A DNA stretch of 64,000 bases, from assembly GCF_004795035.1 (NCBI RefSeq), contig NZ_SSBK01000022.1, positions 58,618-122,617 on the forward strand, in the 5' to 3' direction. Source of the stretch: Streptomyces sp. A0958 (lineage in GTDB: Bacteria > Actinomycetota > Actinomycetes > Streptomycetales > Streptomycetaceae). The translations under genes and the position numbers were made by a program. Below the pieces are notes generated by a model that was given only the letters and a program-made list of their open reading frames with translations, did no database searches and was not told where the DNA came from. Below are positions 26,085-34,258 of this stretch, in pieces (position 1 is the stretch's first letter; every line of letters starts with the position of its first letter).

Positions 26085-27245
26085 TCAGACTGCCGGGACC
26101 GGCTGGGGCGGGGGCGGGCCGACGTAGCGGGCCGCCGGGCGGATGATCTTCGAGTCCTCCGCCTGCTCCAGGATATTGGCGCTCCAGCCCACGACCCGCG
26201 CCGCGCAGAAGGTCGGGGTGAACATCTCGCGCGGCAGCCCGCACAGTTCCATGACCACTCCGGCGTAGAACTCCACGTTGGTGTGCAGCTCGCGCCCGGG
26301 CTTGAGCTCGGCGAGGATGGCCTCGACCTGGCGTTCCACCTCGACGGCGAAGTCCACGAGCGGGCCGCCGAAGCCCTGGGCGATGGACCGCAGCATGCGC
26401 GAGCGGGGGTCCTCGGTGCGGTAGACCGGGTGGCCGAAGCCCATGATCCGGTCGCCGGCGAGCACCCGCTCGCGAATCCAGCCGTCGATGCGGTCGGGGG
26501 TGCCGATCGCGTCCAGGGTGTCGAGGGCGCGGCTGGGCGCACCGCCGTGCAGCGGGCCGGAGAGCGCTCCGACGGCGGCCACCAGGCAGGCGGCGACGTC
26601 CGCTCCGGTCGAGGCGACGACCCGGCCGGTGAAGGTCGAGGCGTTGAAGCCGTGGTCGACGGTGGAGATCAGATACTGCTCGACGGCCCTGACCCGGGCG
26701 TCGTCCGGCACGGAACCGGTCAGCATGTGCAGGTAGTTGGCCGCGTGCGGCAGGTCGGCACGGGGTTCGACGGGGTCGAGTCCCCGGCCGAGCCGGTACA
26801 GGGCGGCCAGCACGGTGGGGACGGCGGCGCAGGCGGTCAGGGCATCGGTACGGCGCCGGTCCGCGTCGATGTCGTACACCGGCCGGAAGCCGGCCGAGGC
26901 CCCGAGCAGGGAGAGCGCCGTACGCAGCCCGGACAGCGGGCCCGACACCGCGCCGGCGCGGGCTATGGCCGGCAGGGCGTCGCGAACCGCGTCGGGCAGG
27001 ACGCGCAGGGCGGCCGTACGGGCGGCGAAGTCGGCGCGGGCGACCGGACCGGGTAGTTCGCCCTCGGTCATCAGGTACCAGACGTCCTCGAAGCTGCGGG
27101 TCTGCGCCAGTTCGACCGCCGAGAACTGGCGGTAGTGGTAGAAGCCCTCGCGGCCCCGGACGTCTCCGAGGGCCGTATCGGTCACGACGACACCCGCGAG
27201 ACCTCGGGGGACGTCGAGCGGTGCTGCGCCGGTCGTGGTCGGCAT
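26085..27245 (-). CDS. Citrate synthase family protein (catalytic Asp position is Glu)
   Basis: 386 aa, condenses acetyl-CoA (or another acyl-CoA) with oxaloacetate if active. Active-site histidines are present in GPLHGGA and GFGHPVYR, but the usual NVDF motif reads NVEFYAG, putting Glu where the catalytic Asp normally is. ATG at 27245 follows GGAGGAAG. It is divergent from a second citrate-synthase homologue with a fused HTH, across a short AT-rich region with repeated motifs. A methylcitrate or other 2-acylcitrate synthase role is also possible. Confidence 0.85.
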   Translation of the reverse strand: MPTTTGAAPLDVPRGLAGVVVTDTALGDVRGREGFYHYRQFSAVELAQTRSFEDVWYLMTEGELPGPVARADFAARTAALRVLPDAVRDALPAIARAGAVSGPLSGLRTALSLLGASAGFRPVYDIDADRRRTDALTACAAVPTVLAALYRLGRGLDPVEPRADLPHAANYLHMLTGSVPDDARVRAVEQYLISTVDHGFNASTFTGRVVASTGADVAACLVAAVGALSGPLHGGAPSRALDTLDAIGTPDRIDGWIRERVLAGDRIMGFGHPVYRTEDPRSRMLRSIAQGFGGPLVDFAVEVERQVEAILAELKPGRELHTNVEFYAGVVMELCGLPREMFTPTFCAARVVGWSANILEQAEDSKIIRPAARYVGPPPPQPVPAV

Positions 27246-27277
27246 TGCTTCCTCCATGGACAGTCCGTTGACTCCTT

Positions 27278-27334
27278 GATATTGATTCGACTGTCCATGC
27301 ATGACTGCAAATCTGTCAATATTGATTGAATCAA
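27278..27334. promoter_or_regulatory. Repeated AT-rich motif and palindrome between divergent citrate synthase genes
   Basis: GATATTGATTCGA (27278-27290) and AATATTGATTGAA (27318-27330) are near-identical and 40 bp apart. The second copy is part of overlapping palindromes, TCAATATTGA (27316-27325) and TTGATTGAATCAA (27322-27334). Such AT-rich dyads are rare in this GC-rich DNA. They are a plausible operator for the HTH-citrate synthase fusion. Confidence 0.5.
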
Positions 27335-27379
27335 CATGAACCTATGAATACAGTGACGCCATATGGATACGGTGACGGC

Positions 27380-28681
27380 ATGACGGATCGATCAGGGGCG
27401 TACGAGGAAGCGCGGCCGGGCGCGACCGGCGGGCGGCTCACCACGCGGGAAACGGCCGAGCGCCTGGGCGTGAAGCCCGAGACGGTGTACGCCTACGTCA
27501 GCCGCGGCCAGCTGAGCAGCAGCCGTGTACCGGGCGGGCGCGGCAGTACCTTCGACGCGGCGGAGGTCGACGCGCTGGCACGGCGGACGGGACGCAGGGA
27601 GTCACCCTCCCCCACGGGTGAGCCGCCCGTCCGTACCGGCATCACCCTCATCGCCGGTGACCGGTACTACTTCCGGGGCGTGGACGCGGCGGAACTGGCC
27701 GTGCGCCATACGTACGAGGAGGTCGCCGAGTGGCTGTGGACCGGTGAGTTGCGACCGGGCATCCGCTTCACGGCTCCGGCGCAGACGGTGGCCGCGGCCC
27801 GCCGGGCGGTCGGCGCGCTGCCGGCGCACTGCGGTTCCACGGACCGGCTACGGGTGGCGGTCGTCGCCGCCGCTGCCGCCGACCCGCTGCGCTTCGACCT
27901 GTCGCGCGAGGCGGTGCTCGGGGGCGCGAGAAGCCTGGTCCCTACGCTGGTCGCGGCGTTGCCGACGGTGGGCGGGGACGGGGCGGGCGGGGGTGAGGTC
28001 GCGTCGGCCGGCCTGGCCCGTCAACTGTGGCCAAAACTCACCGCCCGCCGACCCGACGAGGCGTCACTCGCCGTCCTGGACGCAGCACTCGGTCTCCTGA
28101 TCGACCACGACCTGGCCGCCTCGACGCTGGCGGCCAGGGTCGCCGCCTCGGCCCGGGCCCATCCGTACGCGGTGGTCTCGGCGGGTCTCGGCGTGCTGGA
28201 GGGCCCCCTGCACGGCGCGGCCAGCGGGCCGGCCCACCGCATGCTGGCCGAGGTCCTGGAGCGGGGCGGCGCTGCCCCGGTGGTCGCGGACCATCTGCGG
28301 GCCGGCCGCCGGGTGCCCGGGCTCGGCCACCGGCTGTACACCGGCGAGGACCCCCGCGCCCGCACCCTGTTCGATCTGCTCGCGCGCATCCCCCGGGCGG
28401 CGCCGGCTCTGACCGCAGCCCGTGACGTGGTCGCCACCACGGCACGGGACACGCCCCTGCACGCCAACGTCGATCTGGCCCTGGCCGCGCTCTCGGTCGC
28501 CTCGGGAATGCCGCCGGAGGCCGGAGAGACGGTGTTCGCGATCTCCCGTACGGCGGGCTGGATCGCGCATGCACTGGAGGAGTACGGGGAACGCCCGCTG
28601 CGGATGCGCCCCAGCGGGCACTACACGGGGCCCCGGCCGCCCCAGCCCCTCCCTGCACCGGATGGGGCACCCACGCAATAG
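27380..28681 (+). CDS. HTH-citrate synthase fusion protein
   Basis: 433 aa. Residues about 20-75 form a MerR/excisionase-like helix-turn-helix (LTTRETAERLGVKPETVYAYVSRGQL, given by position), followed by a citrate-synthase fold (residues about 90-420). Catalytic equivalents are retained: His in EGPLHGAA, His in GLGHRLYTGEDPRA and Asp in HANVDLALA. The core is shorter than in true citrate synthases. It may be a DNA-binding sensor of CoA metabolites that controls the divergent synthase, or an active enzyme with autoregulation. ATG at 27380 is my choice; an ATG at 27344 is in frame. Confidence 0.8.
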   Translation: MTDRSGAYEEARPGATGGRLTTRETAERLGVKPETVYAYVSRGQLSSSRVPGGRGSTFDAAEVDALARRTGRRESPSPTGEPPVRTGITLIAGDRYYFRGVDAAELAVRHTYEEVAEWLWTGELRPGIRFTAPAQTVAAARRAVGALPAHCGSTDRLRVAVVAAAAADPLRFDLSREAVLGGARSLVPTLVAALPTVGGDGAGGGEVASAGLARQLWPKLTARRPDEASLAVLDAALGLLIDHDLAASTLAARVAASARAHPYAVVSAGLGVLEGPLHGAASGPAHRMLAEVLERGGAAPVVADHLRAGRRVPGLGHRLYTGEDPRARTLFDLLARIPRAAPALTAARDVVATTARDTPLHANVDLALAALSVASGMPPEAGETVFAISRTAGWIAHALEEYGERPLRMRPSGHYTGPRPPQPLPAPDGAPTQ

Positions 28682-28710
28682 CCCGTACCACTGGCGCAAA
28701 ATCGCGACGC

Positions 28711-29730
28711 TCAGCGGGAAGCGCCGCGCGGAGGCTGGGCCGTGGAGCCGCGGACGACCAGTTCCGGTTCGAAGAGCAGCTCGTCCGACGGCACCGCGCG
28801 CCCGCCGATCTGTACGGAGAGCAGCTCGACGGCGGCCCGGCCCATGGCCTCGATCGGCTGACGGACGGTGGTGAGCGGGGGTTCGGTGCAGTTCATGAAG
28901 GCCGAGTCGTCGTATCCCACGACGGACACGTCGTCGGGGACCGAGAGGCCCCGCCGCCGCGCCGCGCGCACGGCTCCCAGGGCGAGCGGGTCGCTGGCGC
29001 AGATGAACCCGGTGACCCCCTCGTCCAGCAGCCGCGCTGCGGCGGCCTGCCCGCCCTCCAGCGAGAACATCGCCCGGGTCACCCACGCGTCCGGGATGGT
29101 CGTACCGGACTCCTCGGCGAGCACGCGGGCGGCGGCCAGCTTGCGCTGCGAAGGCATGTGGTCCGAGGGGCCGAGTACCAGGCCGATGCGCTCGTGGCCC
29201 AGCGAGACCAGGTGGCGCCACGCCTGCTCCACGGCCACGGAGTCGTCGCAGGAGACGCAGGGGAAGCCGAGGTGGGCGATGCCCGCGTTGATCAGGACGA
29301 CGGGGATCTTGCGGTCGGCCAGCACCTTGTAGTGGTCGTGCGGGGCGTCGGCCTGGGCATAGAGACCACCGGCGAAGACCACGCCCGACACCTGCTGCTG
29401 CAGGAGCAGTTCGACGTAGTCCGCCTCGGAGACCCCGCCCTTGGTCTGGGTGCACAGGACGGGGGTGAGGCCCTGCTGGGCGAGCGCACCGCCGACCACC
29501 TCGGCGAAGGCGGGGAAGATCGGGTTCTGCAGTTCGGGCAGGACCAGGCCCACCAGCCGGGCCCGTTCGCCGCGCAGCTGGGTCGGGCGCTCGTAGCCGA
29601 GGACATCGAGCGCGGACAGAACGGCCTGCCGCGTGGCGTCGGAAACGCCCGGCTTGCCGTTGAGCACCCGGCTGACCGTGGCCTCGCTGACTCCAACCTT
29701 CTGTGCCACCTGAGCAAGTCGTCGCGTCAT
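28711..29730 (-). CDS. LacI family transcriptional regulator
   Basis: 339-aa repressor. The N-terminal HTH (RLAQVAQKVGVSEATVSRVLN) leads to the hinge and a periplasmic-binding-protein-like domain that would bind a sugar or related effector. No transport or catabolic genes are adjacent, so the inducer cannot be inferred. ATG at 29730 has no Shine-Dalgarno; a TAATCT box 7 nt upstream suggests a leaderless transcript. CGCAAG repeats upstream are a candidate autoregulatory operator. Convergent with the HTH-citrate synthase gene. Confidence 0.9.
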   Translation of the reverse strand: MTRRLAQVAQKVGVSEATVSRVLNGKPGVSDATRQAVLSALDVLGYERPTQLRGERARLVGLVLPELQNPIFPAFAEVVGGALAQQGLTPVLCTQTKGGVSEADYVELLLQQQVSGVVFAGGLYAQADAPHDHYKVLADRKIPVVLINAGIAHLGFPCVSCDDSVAVEQAWRHLVSLGHERIGLVLGPSDHMPSQRKLAAARVLAEESGTTIPDAWVTRAMFSLEGGQAAAARLLDEGVTGFICASDPLALGAVRAARRRGLSVPDDVSVVGYDDSAFMNCTEPPLTTVRQPIEAMGRAAVELLSVQIGGRAVPSDELLFEPELVVRGSTAQPPRGASR

Positions 29731-29733
29731 ACG

Positions 29734-29768
29734 CGCAAGATTAGCGCAAGTAACGCAAGCAGATTGCG
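29734..29768 (-). promoter_or_regulatory. CGCAAG repeat array and -10 box upstream of the lacI-type gene
   Basis: CGCAAG occurs at 29734-29739, 29745-29750 and 29754-29759 (9-11 bp steps), and TTGCG at 29764-29768 completes the dyad CGCAA-GCAGA-TTGCG. The minus strand reads TAATCT 7 nt before the ATG. Together they look like an autoregulated, possibly leaderless promoter. Confidence 0.5.
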
Positions 29769-30256
29769 TGGGGTAGGAAACAAGACGATTTTCGGAAGCA
29801 CGGCGACGCCCGAGCCGTTTCCCCCGGCACCTCCACCGCATGAGCACCGGAGCCTCGCCTCAAACCCGCCCGGCCCCCACCACCCCTACGCGCGCCACCG
29901 TACTCGCCGCCGCCCCACCCAGGCACCCCTCCACTCACGACTCAAAAGCGGGGCGGTTCATTCGGCCGGACGGCCTCGGGTGCGCCGCCTCGCACCTGAG
30001 CACGCCCCCTCTTCTTACCTCGAAACGTGAACAACTTCGAGGGAGGCGGCGGCCGGTACCTGGAAATGACCAACGGCGGTACGGCGGTGTTCGTGGACGT
30101 GCTGACGTTCGCCGTCTCGCACCGGCCCACGAGCCGCGGGACTTCCGCTTTACGGCCCTGCCGACGCTCCAGGACCAGAACGTGATGGGACGTGGCGTGG
30201 CCGGCTTCGGCCTGAAGGAGCTCGGTCGAGGCCCTGCGGCCCATGCCCCGCACGCC
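29769..30256. other. Intergenic DNA with a possible decayed coding remnant
   Basis: About 490 bp. From 30027 one frame gives VNNFEGGGGRYLEMTNGG with strong GC3 bias until about 30122; a different frame then gives PRDFRFTALPTLQDQNVMG and onward, also with coding-like composition. A frameshifted remnant is possible but I recognise no family. The remainder shows nothing. Confidence 0.3.
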
Positions 30257-31849
30257 TCACACCGCACCGGCCCCGGTCATCGCGCGCACCTCGATCTCCG
30301 CGTGCTTGGCCGCGTCCGGCGGTTCGCTCGCGGTGATCGTCCCGATCCAGCCGGCGAGGAAGCCCAGCGGGATGGAGACCAGGCCCGGGTTTTCCAGGGG
30401 GAAGATCTGGAAGTCGGCCCCGGGGAAGAGCGAGGTGGGGCTGCCGGAGACGACCGGGGACAGCAGGACGAGCAGGACGGCGGGAATCAGGCCGCCGTAG
30501 ACCGACCAGACCGCGCCGCGCGTGGTGAAGTCGCGCCAGAACAGCGAGTAGAGCAGCACGGGGAGGTTGGCCGAGGCGGCGACCGCGAAGGCGAGGCCCA
30601 CCAAGAACGCCACGTTGAGGTCCTGCGCCAGCAGACCCAGCCCGATGGCGGCCACTCCGATACCGGCCGCAGCCACGCGGGCCACGGCCACCTCGCTGCG
30701 CTGCTTTGCGCCGGGCCGCTTGAGCGAGGCGTACAGATCGTGGGCGACGGACGCGGACGAAGCGAGGGTGATCCCGGCGACGACCGCCAGGATGGTCGCG
30801 AAGGCCACCGCGGCGACCACGGCGAACAGAATCGTCCCGCCGGTGGAGCCCTCACCCCCGCCGAGCACCATGGCCAGCAGCGGGACAGCGGTGTTCCCGG
30901 CGGGATTCGACTCCCGTACGTCCGCCGTGCCGACCAGCGCCGCCGCCCCGAACCCCAGCACGATCGTCATCAGGTAGAAGCTCCCGATGAGGCCGATGGA
31001 CCAGACGACCGACCGGCGGGCCGCGCGGGCGGTGGGCACGGTGTAGAAGCGGGACAGGATGTGCGGCAGCCCCGCCGTGCCGAGCACCAGGGCAAGACCG
31101 AGGCTGATGAAGTCGATGCGCGCCGTCCAGCTCCCGCCGTACCGGAGGCCGGGCGAGAGGAAGTCCTTGCCGTACCCGCTGCGGTCGGCGGCGGAACTGA
31201 GCAACTCGTTGATGTTTCCGTGGAAGCGGACCAGGACGAGCACGGTCAGCACCACGGTGCCCGCCATCAGCAGGACGGCCTTGACGATCTGAATCCAGGT
31301 GGTGGCGCGCATCCCGCCGAGCGAGACGTACACGACCATGAGTGCCCCGACGCCGATGACGGTCCAGGACCGGGCAGCTCCGCTCGTCCCGCCGAGGAGC
31401 AGGGCCACCAAGCTGCCGGCGCCGACCATCTGCGCCACCAGATAGAGCACGGAGACGGTGACGGAGGACGTCCCCGCGGCGATGCGGACCGGGCGCTCGG
31501 CCATCCGGGCCGCCACCACGTCGGCGAGGGTGAACCGCCCGCAGTTGCGCACGAGTTCCGCCACGAGCAGCAGGACGACCAGCCAGGCGACCAGGAAGCC
31601 GACCGAGTAGAGCATGCCGTCGTAGCCGAAGAGGGCGATCAACCCGGAGATGCCCAGGAAGGAAGCGGCGGACATGTAGTCGCCCGCGATGGCGAAACCG
31701 TTCTCCATCGGGGAGAACAGGCGGCCGCCGGCGTAGAACTCCTCGGCCGAACCCTGCCTGTTGCGGCTCACCCACGTCGTGATGGCAAGGGTGACCGCGA
31801 CGAAGACGCTGAACAACAGCAGCGCCAGCGTCTGATGGTTGCCGCTCAA
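30257..31849 (-). CDS. Sodium:solute symporter, acetate permease (ActP) type
   Basis: 530-aa integral membrane transporter of the SSS family with about 13 membrane segments. The region near the N-terminus (EEFYAGGRLFSPMENGFAIAGDYMSAASFLG, at residues about 28-58) matches cation/acetate symporters. It would take up acetate, pyruvate or related monocarboxylates with a cation. TTG at 31849 overlaps the stop of the DUF485 gene (TTGA) behind a G-rich ribosome-binding site, so the two are translationally coupled. It lies downstream of a sensor kinase/LuxR operon that may control it. Confidence 0.9.
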   Translation of the reverse strand: MSGNHQTLALLLFSVFVAVTLAITTWVSRNRQGSAEEFYAGGRLFSPMENGFAIAGDYMSAASFLGISGLIALFGYDGMLYSVGFLVAWLVVLLLVAELVRNCGRFTLADVVAARMAERPVRIAAGTSSVTVSVLYLVAQMVGAGSLVALLLGGTSGAARSWTVIGVGALMVVYVSLGGMRATTWIQIVKAVLLMAGTVVLTVLVLVRFHGNINELLSSAADRSGYGKDFLSPGLRYGGSWTARIDFISLGLALVLGTAGLPHILSRFYTVPTARAARRSVVWSIGLIGSFYLMTIVLGFGAAALVGTADVRESNPAGNTAVPLLAMVLGGGEGSTGGTILFAVVAAVAFATILAVVAGITLASSASVAHDLYASLKRPGAKQRSEVAVARVAAAGIGVAAIGLGLLAQDLNVAFLVGLAFAVAASANLPVLLYSLFWRDFTTRGAVWSVYGGLIPAVLLVLLSPVVSGSPTSLFPGADFQIFPLENPGLVSIPLGFLAGWIGTITASEPPDAAKHAEIEVRAMTGAGAV

Positions 31850-32322
31850 CGCCGGACCCCCCGTGTCATCTCCTGGGTCTCCCAGCGCAGATCGAGCGCG
31901 GCCCGGTCCCTGCGCAACCGCGCGTGCCGCGCGTACGCCCCGGTGAACAGGAACGTCGTCAGGAACTGGCCGAGCCCGGCGACCATGGCCACATTGACCG
32001 CCCCGGCCACCGGCCGAGCCATCAGCCCGGGAGCGGTGACCGCAGTGACGACATAGGCGAGGTACCAGACGAAGAAGGCGGCGGTGGCGGGGACGACGAA
32101 GCGCCGGTAGCGGCGGCGCACCTCCTGGAAGGCCTCGCTGCGCTGCACCTCCAGATAGATGTCCGCCGCGCTGTGGCCATCCCTGGGTGCGGCGGGACCG
32201 GGCACCCCGGCGGGCGCGAGGCCGCCCGCACCGTCCAGCTCCTCCCATCCGGAGGTCAGCGCGTCGTCCCACGGGTCGTCGAGCCGCATCGCTGCGGACT
32301 CACGCCCTGCTTCCTTGTCCAC
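31846..32322 (-). CDS. DUF485 membrane protein (YjcH-like)
   Basis: 158-aa accessory protein with two membrane helices (FVVPATAAFFVWYLAYVV and GAVNVAMVAGLGQFLTTFLF), and an acidic N-terminus. DUF485 proteins are almost always encoded with acetate permease ActP and may help its assembly. GTG at 32322 has AAGGGGAG 8 nt upstream; further GTG/TTG starts upstream are less well placed. Overlaps the permease gene. Two DnaA-box-like motifs (TTGTCCACC and TTGTCCACA) lie at and just before its start. Confidence 0.88.
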   Translation of the reverse strand: MDKEAGRESAAMRLDDPWDDALTSGWEELDGAGGLAPAGVPGPAAPRDGHSAADIYLEVQRSEAFQEVRRRYRRFVVPATAAFFVWYLAYVVTAVTAPGLMARPVAGAVNVAMVAGLGQFLTTFLFTGAYARHARLRRDRAALDLRWETQEMTRGVRR

Positions 32323-32410
32323 CGAACAACTCCCCTTGTCCACAGACCACTTCGGCCGCGTATCCAAGAATGGGCAGATCGGGAAGATCCCGGGCGGTTG
32401 ATTCGCCAGA

Positions 32411-32430
32411 CTTCACCTCTTCAGGTGAAG
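32411..32430 (-). terminator. Hairpin at the 3' end of the LuxR regulator gene
   Basis: CTTCACCT (32411-32418) and AGGTGAAG (32423-32430) form an 8-bp stem with a CTTC loop overlapping the stop codon. There is no T-run; it may attenuate rather than stop transcription into the DUF485/permease genes. Confidence 0.35.
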
Positions 32431-33098
32431 GTTCTCCCGGGCGGGCGCGCGAGCCCTCGAATGTACGCATAGCGCACTGCCTGGGCCCGGTCGCGGAGCC
32501 CCGCCTTGGCGAAGAGGTTGTTGATGTGGCTCTTCACCGTCGCCTGCGAGATATGAAGGCTGCGGGCGATGTCCGCGTTGGACATCCCTTCGGCGATCAG
32601 CACCAGCACCTCGGCCTCACGAGGCGTCATCCCGTCCGGCAGCTCCGGCTCACCGCCGCCACCGGCCGGAAGAGGCCCCGCGGTGAGCCGTTCCAGCAGG
32701 CGGGCCTGCACCGTGGGCGAGAGCCCGGCCTCCCCGGAGAGCACGGCCTGGACGGCCCGCACGATCTCGTCGCCCCCGGCATCCTTCGTGAGGTACCCCC
32801 GCGCCCCCGCCCTGAGCGCCGGGAAGAGGGAGTCGTCGTCCGCGAACGTCGTGAGCACCACGACCTGGGTGCCGGGGAACTGCTCGCGAATGCGCCGCGT
32901 CGCCTCCACCCCGTCGCAACGCGGCATCCGCAGATCCATGAGGACCACGTCCGGCGCATGCTCCGCCACCTGGGCGACCGCTTCCTCCCCGTCCTTCGCC
33001 GAACCGACCACCTCGATGCCCGGCAGCAGGCCGAGCAGCATCACGATTCCCTCCCGGACCACCGCCTGATCGTCGGCAACCACCACCCGCGCCGTCAC
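32421..33098 (-). CDS. NarL/LuxR family response regulator
   Basis: 225 aa. The receiver domain (VVVADDQAVVREGI; phosphoacceptor Asp in VVLMDLRMP; Lys in LTKDA) is followed by a C-terminal LuxR HTH (LTPREAEVLVLIAEGMSNADIA, given by position near residue 155; KSHINNLFAKAGLRDR). GTG at 33098 overlaps the stop of the kinase gene (GTGA), so it is the cognate regulator. The acetate permease pair 98 bp downstream is a likely target or cotranscribed partner. Confidence 0.93.
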   Translation of the reverse strand: MTARVVVADDQAVVREGIVMLLGLLPGIEVVGSAKDGEEAVAQVAEHAPDVVLMDLRMPRCDGVEATRRIREQFPGTQVVVLTTFADDDSLFPALRAGARGYLTKDAGGDEIVRAVQAVLSGEAGLSPTVQARLLERLTAGPLPAGGGGEPELPDGMTPREAEVLVLIAEGMSNADIARSLHISQATVKSHINNLFAKAGLRDRAQAVRYAYIRGLARPPGRTFT

Positions 33099-34258
33099 GC
33101 GGGCACCCGCAGACTCACCACGAACCCCTCCTCGCCCGGACCGGCCTCCAGCGCGCCGCCCAGCAGTTCGGCGCGCTCCCTCATGCCGAGCAGACCGTAT
33201 CCGGAACCGCTGCCGGCGAGGTCACCTCCCGGACCCCGCCCACCCGAGTCCTTGACTTCCAGAACGACTCCGTCCGGCTGGTACTCCAGACGTATCTGCA
33301 CCCTGGCCCCCGGCGCGTGCTTCCGGACGTTGGTCAGTGCCTCCTGCGCCACCCGCCGGACCGCCTGCGATGCCTGGGCGGTCAGCGCCCGTCGCTCCCC
33401 CTCCACCCTGACCTCGGCGGGCTCGGCCGCCACCAACTGCCTCAGGAAGTCCTCCACCGGTGAAACCTCGCCCCGCAGCGCGGAGAGCGCCTGACGGGTC
33501 TCCGCGAGGCCCTCGCGAGCCATCGAGCGGGCCGCGACCACCCGACGCAGTACCTGGTCCCGGAACTCCCCCGCAGGCTCCCTCTCGATCAGCAGCCTCG
33601 CCGCCTCCAGGTGCACCAGCTGGGCGGAGAGGCTGTGCGCGAGCACATCGTGGATCTCCCGTGCGATCCGGGAACGCTCGTCCAGCGCGGCTCTCTCGGC
33701 CTCCGCCACCCGGGCCGCCCGCTCCTGGGCCAGGAGCCGCTGCGCACTGCCGCGCGCCTCGGCGTCCAGGCGGAGCACGTACCCCGCGAGGCAGAGCCCC
33801 GCCGTGGTCACCGCCGACGTCACCCAGTCGTCGGTGTTCACCACCGCGTAGGCGCCGAGGGCCACCGCGGTGGCCGGGACGCCCGCCGAGAGCGGCAGCC
33901 GCTCCAGGGCGGTGACCGCGCAGCCGCACCAGAGCACCGTCGCGGGGACGGAGGCCCCCATCTGCCCGGCCCCGAACGCGGCCAGCATCAGCAACCCGAG
34001 CAGGCCGAGCGACGGCCACAGGCGGTTCTCCAGGCTGGTCCGGAAGAAGGCGACGGCGAGCAGGGCGCAGACCAGCACCCCGGCCAGTCCGACCACGATC
34101 TCCCACGGGCCGAACAGCCCGCCGGTAAAGGTCCCCCACAGCATCAGGGTGAGCAGGCCCACCCGGACGGACCAGGCGATCACCCTCCGTGCGCGGGTGC
34201 GGGTCTCCCTGGCGAGTGCCTCCCTCGACGGCCAGCTCGTCCAGGCGGCGGGGGTCAT
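33095..34258 (-). CDS. NarL-type sensor histidine kinase
   Basis: 387 aa with four to five N-terminal membrane segments (residues about 25-165) and almost no external loop, so the signal is probably sensed in or at the membrane. HisKA_3 H-box is REIHDVLAHSLSAQ; the ATPase N-box is EALTNVRKHA and the G-boxes DSGGRGPGG and GYGLLGMRERA. ATG at 34258 follows GGAAGGGA and overlaps the stop of the upstream DUF1453-like gene (ATGA). Three genes in tight overlap form one operon. Confidence 0.92.
   Translation of the reverse strand: MTPAAWTSWPSREALARETRTRARRVIAWSVRVGLLTLMLWGTFTGGLFGPWEIVVGLAGVLVCALLAVAFFRTSLENRLWPSLGLLGLLMLAAFGAGQMGASVPATVLWCGCAVTALERLPLSAGVPATAVALGAYAVVNTDDWVTSAVTTAGLCLAGYVLRLDAEARGSAQRLLAQERAARVAEAERAALDERSRIAREIHDVLAHSLSAQLVHLEAARLLIEREPAGEFRDQVLRRVVAARSMAREGLAETRQALSALRGEVSPVEDFLRQLVAAEPAEVRVEGERRALTAQASQAVRRVAQEALTNVRKHAPGARVQIRLEYQPDGVVLEVKDSGGRGPGGDLAGSGSGYGLLGMRERAELLGGALEAGPGEEGFVVSLRVPA

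Noticed and set aside
29840..32056. Long plus-strand open frame opposite the permease genes
   Set aside because: Antisense shadow; only the 30027-30256 segment has independent coding-like composition.
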